Positions 12,652 through 16,127 of a stretch of DNA of 16,127 bases are shown here, piece by piece. Source of the DNA: an uncultured Collinsella sp. (GTDB lineage Bacteria; Actinomycetota; Coriobacteriia; Coriobacteriales; Coriobacteriaceae). The stretch is taken from the NCBI GenBank assembly GCA_902495985.1, contig CABUZF010000007.1, positions 1-16,127 of the forward strand, written 5' to 3'. The notes under the pieces are model-generated. The model had not been told where the DNA came from. It did no database searches and saw nothing but the letters and a program-made list of their open reading frames with translations. The position numbers and the translations under genes are program-made. The first letter of the stretch is position 1, and every line of letters begins with the position of its first letter.

Positions 12652-14601
12652 CTAGAGCTCGCAGGCAACCTTATAGCCATCGCCAATGGCGTCGCGGATG
12701 TTGCCGCACTTGTTGGCATCGCCCAGCACGTGGGTGGCAACACCGGCTGCAGCCAGGTCGTCGGCCAGCTTGGTGTTGGGACGGTAACCCATCGCCAGCA
12801 CCAGCGTATCGGCACCGGTGATGGTGTGGACCTCACCGTCCTTCTCGTAGCTGATGGCATCCTCGGTGATCTCGGTCACCTTGGCCTCGGTCAGCACGTG
12901 AACGCCCTTGGAGAGCATGCGCGTGATGAGCACCGCGCGACCGGCACCGCCCTCGTTGGCGGCGAGCGTCTTGGTCATCTCGATGACGGTGACATCGCGA
13001 TTGGCCGGCGACAGGTCGTTGACCAGCGGAGCCAGGTAGTCGGCCGTCTCGCAGCCGACGGTGCCGCCGCCCACGATGACGATCTTCTTGCCCGGGAAGG
13101 CGTGGCCGCCCAGCAGGTCGTCAGCAGTCATAACCTGCTTAAAGCCCTGCATAAAGGCCGGAGCGATGGGCTCGGCGCCATAAGCTAGGACGACCTCGTA
13201 GCCGGCGTAGTCACGCTGAATGTCCTCGGCAGTAAGCTCGGTGCCAAATACGCACTTCACGCCCGCCTCAGCAAGACGGCGATACTGGTACTTGATCACG
13301 CGCGTAAGCTCCTGCTTTGCCGGCGGAACAGCCGCGATGCGCATCTCGCCGCCCGGCTCGTCCTGCTTATCCACGAGCACCACGTTGTGGCCGCGCTTGG
13401 CGGCAATGTAGGCTGCCTCCATGCCCGCAGGACCGGCACCCACAACCAGCACGTTCTTAGCCTCGGCGGCAGGCTCGTAGCCAGCCTCGTCGCGCTCCAC
13501 GTCCGGGTTGACAGTGCAGGAGATGCGCTTGCCAAACATAATGCCGTTCAGGCAGCGCAGGCAGCCAATGCAGGGGCGGATGTCGTCGGCGTTGCCGGCA
13601 GCGGCCTTGTTGCAGAACTCGGCATCGCACAGATTGGCGCGGCCCATCATGCAGATGTCGGCGGCGCCGTCCTCGATCAGCTCCTCGGCAATCCACGCCT
13701 CATTGATGCGGCCGACCGTGGCGACGGGAATGTTCACATGCTTCTTGATCTCGCGCGAACAGACGGCGTGCGAGGCCTGCTGCGTACCGGCGGCGGGAAT
13801 CGCGGAGCCGCGCTTGATGGTGGTACCACCCGACACGTGAATCATGTCGACGCCGGCCTTCTCCAGGCGACGTGAAACGTAGACCATGTCGTTGAGGGTC
13901 AGGCCGCCATCGGTGTACTCATCGCCCGAGATGCGGACGTCGATGATAAAGTCCTTGCCGCAGCGCTCGCGAATCTCGGCAATGACCTCGAGCAGGAAGC
14001 GCATGCGAGCGTCGAGCGAGCCGCCGTACTCATCGGTACGCTTGTTGTAGAGCGGGGTCAAAAAGCCGCCGAGCATACCGTGGGCGTGTGCCGCATGAAC
14101 CTCGACGCCATCGACGCCAGCCTTTTGCATACGCACGGCAGCGTCGCCAAACTGATGCGTGAGCTCGTGAATCTCATCGACCGTGATAGGACGCGGTGCC
14201 TCGCGGGCATAGGACGGTCCCACGAAGGACGGAGCGATCAGGCGCGGCGTGCCCGGAATGTTAAAGGCCATGTAGGCGGGGTGGAAGAGCTGCGGCATGA
14301 TCTTGCAGCCGTACTCGTGGACGGCCGCGGCGAGCTTTTCCCAACCGGGGATAAACGTGTCGTCGTAGCAGCACATGTCACCCGGCAGATAGGTATAGGT
14401 GGGCTCGACCGTCACGACCTCGGTAATGATGAGGCCAACGCCGCCCTTGGCACGGGCACGGTAATGATCGACCAAGTCGTCGGTCACATAGCCATGATCG
14501 GCCAGGTTCGTGGATACCGGCGGCATAAAGACGCGGTTCTTGACCTCGGTCGTACCGACCTTGATCGGGCTAAAGAGCATCGGGTAGGCGGATGACTCCA
14601 T
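12652..14601 (-). CDS. OYE/2,4-dienoyl-CoA reductase-like NADH:flavin oxidoreductase (FMN, FAD, 4Fe-4S)
   Basis: A 649-residue three-domain enzyme of the dienoyl-CoA reductase/trimethylamine dehydrogenase/enoate reductase type. The N-terminal FMN barrel (about 5-340) has HAAHAHG at 169-175 and LTPLYNKRTDEYGGSLDAR. A 4Fe-4S motif C344-x2-C347-x2-C350-x11-C362 follows. The C-terminal part has an FAD site VGAGPAG (387-393) and a second GGGTVG nucleotide-binding fold (near 520-530). Such enzymes reduce activated C=C bonds of enoates, enones, dienoyl-CoA esters or dietary and host compounds in gut anaerobes; the substrate cannot be told from sequence. The ATG at 14601 has GAAAGGAAG upstream and is preferred to in-frame starts further out. 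The gene is preceded by a terminator, so it should have its own promoter in 14610-14720. Confidence 0.9.
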   Translation of the reverse strand: MESSAYPMLFSPIKVGTTEVKNRVFMPPVSTNLADHGYVTDDLVDHYRARAKGGVGLIITEVVTVEPTYTYLPGDMCCYDDTFIPGWEKLAAAVHEYGCKIMPQLFHPAYMAFNIPGTPRLIAPSFVGPSYAREAPRPITVDEIHELTHQFGDAAVRMQKAGVDGVEVHAAHAHGMLGGFLTPLYNKRTDEYGGSLDARMRFLLEVIAEIRERCGKDFIIDVRISGDEYTDGGLTLNDMVYVSRRLEKAGVDMIHVSGGTTIKRGSAIPAAGTQQASHAVCSREIKKHVNIPVATVGRINEAWIAEELIEDGAADICMMGRANLCDAEFCNKAAAGNADDIRPCIGCLRCLNGIMFGKRISCTVNPDVERDEAGYEPAAEAKNVLVVGAGPAGMEAAYIAAKRGHNVVLVDKQDEPGGEMRIAAVPPAKQELTRVIKYQYRRLAEAGVKCVFGTELTAEDIQRDYAGYEVVLAYGAEPIAPAFMQGFKQVMTADDLLGGHAFPGKKIVIVGGGTVGCETADYLAPLVNDLSPANRDVTVIEMTKTLAANEGGAGRAVLITRMLSKGVHVLTEAKVTEITEDAISYEKDGEVHTITGADTLVLAMGYRPNTKLADDLAAAGVATHVLGDANKCGNIRDAIGDGYKVACEL

Positions 14602-14710
14602 ACAGGCTTCCTTTCGTTTGAGCCGCTCGGCGGCAGTTGCTAACGTACCTATCGTATCAGTATCCGCCGCATTCGCACTCGCTCGCACTCCCCACCTTCA
14701 ATCCCGACCC

Positions 14711-14785
14711 TCATAAAAAAGTTGTGGTGGAATACGGAGTAGATAAGGCCTTTGACAGCCAAAACAGTCCGTATTCCACCGCAAC
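14711..14785 (-). terminator. Long rho-independent terminator after the GltD-like gene
   Basis: On the minus strand an 18-bp stem (14785-14768 with 14738-14721, one G-T wobble) with a 29-base loop is followed by TTTTTT (14720-14715). It starts about 16 bases after the stop codon of the GltD-like gene. The loop is much longer than usual for a terminator. Confidence 0.85.
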
Positions 14786-14801
14786 TGATGGATGGGATGG
14801 G

Positions 14802-16019
14802 TTAGAGGCCCAGGTAGTTGGTCATGCCTTCGACGGCAAGCTTGGCCCCGGCTACTGCATGGACCACAGTGAGCGGGCCGTTGACCACGTCGCCGGCGGC
14901 AAAGACGCCAGGCACCGTGGTCATGCACTGCTCGTCGACCGACAGCAGGCCACGATGGTCGGTCTCCAGACCGCCCGTCGTAAGCACCAGTTTGTCCTTG
15001 GGCACCTGTGAGGCCGCGATGACCACCGTGTCGGCGGCAGCATGGTCGAGCTCATCCTCGTAGCCCACCACGTTATCGTCCTCATCGAAGATAGCCGTCT
15101 CGAAGACCGGGCCGTTATCGTCGATGGCGCAGATGGCTTTGCCGCACACGATCTCGGCGCCATCGAGCTCAGTCAGCTCGACCTCGTCGTCGATAGCCGA
15201 GATATGGCGGGAGCGGGCATACACGGTAACCTTGCGCGCACCCGAGCGCAGCGCCGTGCGGGCAACATCCATGGCCACGTTGCCGGCGCCGATAACCGCC
15301 ACGTTCTGACCAATCGCCACACTCGCGGGATCGACCAGATAATCGATACCAAACAGCACGTTGCCGCGCGACTCGCCGGGAATACCCAGCTTGCGGGCGC
15401 GCCAGGTACCGGTACCCACAAAGACCGCATCGTAGCCGTCGCGCAGCAGGTCGTCGATATGCAGCGCGCCGCCGATGGTGGTCGAGGGACGGACGCGCAC
15501 GCCAAGCGAGCACATCACGTAACGGTACTTTTGCACGAGAGCACGGGGCAGACGGAACTCGGGGATACCGTACTCCAGCACGCCGCCGATCTCGGGGCGC
15601 TGTTCAAACACCGTGACGGCACAGCCCAGCTGGGCCATCTTAATGGCCACGGTAATGCCGGCAGGACCGGAACCGACCACGGCAACCTGCTTGCCGCACG
15701 ACGGCGCGGGCTTCCACTCCTTGCGGTCCAAATATGCAGTCGAGATATAGTTCTCGATACTCGAAAAATGCACCGGTGTGCCCTTGCGGCCCTGGATGCA
15801 CGCGCCCTCGCACTGGCCCGAATGGTTGCAGATCATGGAGCAGACCGCGCTCATGGGATTGTTCTGGAACAGCAGCTCGCCCGCCTCTTCCAGACGACGC
15901 TGTTTGAACAGGTCAATGACCTGCGGGATAGGTGTCTGAACCGGGCAGCCTTTAAGCTGGCAGAACGCCCTTTTGCAACCTAGGCAACGATTCGCCTCTT
16001 CGACAATGTGGATAGCCAC
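14802..16019 (-). CDS. GltD-like FAD/NADPH Fe-S oxidoreductase
   Basis: A 405-residue cytoplasmic flavoprotein resembling the glutamate synthase small subunit and related dihydropyrimidine dehydrogenase or NfnB-type electron-transfer proteins. The N-terminal Fer4_20 domain supplies cysteines 12, 15, 20 and 25, then 60, 64, 70 and 74, suited to two 4Fe-4S clusters. The FAD site is VAVVGSGPAG (112-121), and the NADPH site is VAVIGAGNVAMDVA (from 240). The C-terminal VPGVFAAGDVVNGP box is typical of the family. No glutamate synthase large subunit is nearby, so it may pass electrons from NAD(P)H to another partner. The GTG at 16019 is chosen because GGGGAG precedes it; a TTG at 16046 is in frame without such support. 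A terminator ends it before the OYE-family gene, so the two are not a simple operon. Confidence 0.88.
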   Translation of the reverse strand: MAIHIVEEANRCLGCKRAFCQLKGCPVQTPIPQVIDLFKQRRLEEAGELLFQNNPMSAVCSMICNHSGQCEGACIQGRKGTPVHFSSIENYISTAYLDRKEWKPAPSCGKQVAVVGSGPAGITVAIKMAQLGCAVTVFEQRPEIGGVLEYGIPEFRLPRALVQKYRYVMCSLGVRVRPSTTIGGALHIDDLLRDGYDAVFVGTGTWRARKLGIPGESRGNVLFGIDYLVDPASVAIGQNVAVIGAGNVAMDVARTALRSGARKVTVYARSRHISAIDDEVELTELDGAEIVCGKAICAIDDNGPVFETAIFDEDDNVVGYEDELDHAAADTVVIAASQVPKDKLVLTTGGLETDHRGLLSVDEQCMTTVPGVFAAGDVVNGPLTVVHAVAGAKLAVEGMTNYLGL

Positions 16020-16127
16020 GCAACTCCCCTTTTTGATGTAATCCAATGAGACGACGATAAAGACCCTTCACCGTCGCCCCCAGTCAGGCAAGCTCAATTT
16101 GCCGCCACGGCAAAAGCCAATGCTATA
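16020..16127 (-). promoter_or_regulatory. Upstream region of the GltD-like gene
   Basis: Minus-strand reading into the GTG at 16019 gives a GGGGAG ribosome binding site directly before it. No convincing -35/-10 pair or gene is visible in the remaining bases before the window edge. Confidence 0.3.

Noticed and set aside
12652..14601. A bilirubin reductase (BilR)
   Set aside because: The active-site region reads HAAHAHG. As far as I recall, BilR proteins carry an HGDR motif there, so a general OYE/dienoyl-CoA reductase-type call is safer.

Overview
The window is high-GC bacterial DNA. Its Shine-Dalgarno sequences are regular (GAAAGG, GGAGG) and several start codons lie 5-9 bases behind them. 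The gene content (a DhuD/DhuI-type pair, a GntP permease, an Old Yellow Enzyme family flavoenzyme and a GltD-like flavoprotein) suggests a gut anaerobe, most likely a coriobacterium such as Collinsella or Olsenella. That placement rests on recognition of gene types and overall style, not on a search.

Left end (1 to about 2920) is the edge of an old integrated element. It holds an AAA-type ATPase with a C-terminal winged helix, preceded by 10-bp tandem repeats. Next come a cluster of dyad repeats and a tyrosine integrase broken by at least two internal deletions. The element ends in a 3' fragment of an initiator-type tRNA-Met (2879-2923), read here as an attachment-site scar followed by the tRNA's own terminator (2933-2967). 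Three TGGGTCGAA repeats and a long inverted repeat lie between the integrase start and the scar.

Middle left (3183 to 6350) looks chromosomal. It holds a small MGMT/alkyltransferase-like protein, a two-CBS-domain protein, a DHA2-type 14-helix MFS exporter that shares an operon with the CBS gene, and a 5'-truncated ArsC/Spx-like remnant.

Centre (6543 to 12600) is a sugar-acid catabolism locus. gntP and an IlvD/Edd-family dehydratase run leftward; a FadR/GntR regulator, a DhuD-type dehydrogenase and a DhuI-type RpiB-fold isomerase run rightward. The gntP-fadR intergenic region holds several CATCAGAC/GTCTGATG half-sites and a perfect 19-bp palindrome, a good candidate operator for the FadR protein. 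Known chemistry of these families suggests that both arms meet at 2-keto-3-deoxygluconate: hexonate import and dehydration on one side, isomerisation and reduction of 4-deoxy-5-hexosulose-uronate on the other. The KDG kinase and aldolase are not in the window.

Right end (12652 to 16127) holds two leftward redox genes: a three-domain OYE/2,4-dienoyl-CoA reductase-like protein and, upstream of it, a GltD-like FAD/NADPH Fe-S oxidoreductase. A long terminator hairpin separates them. No CRISPR array, rRNA or intact tRNA was seen.
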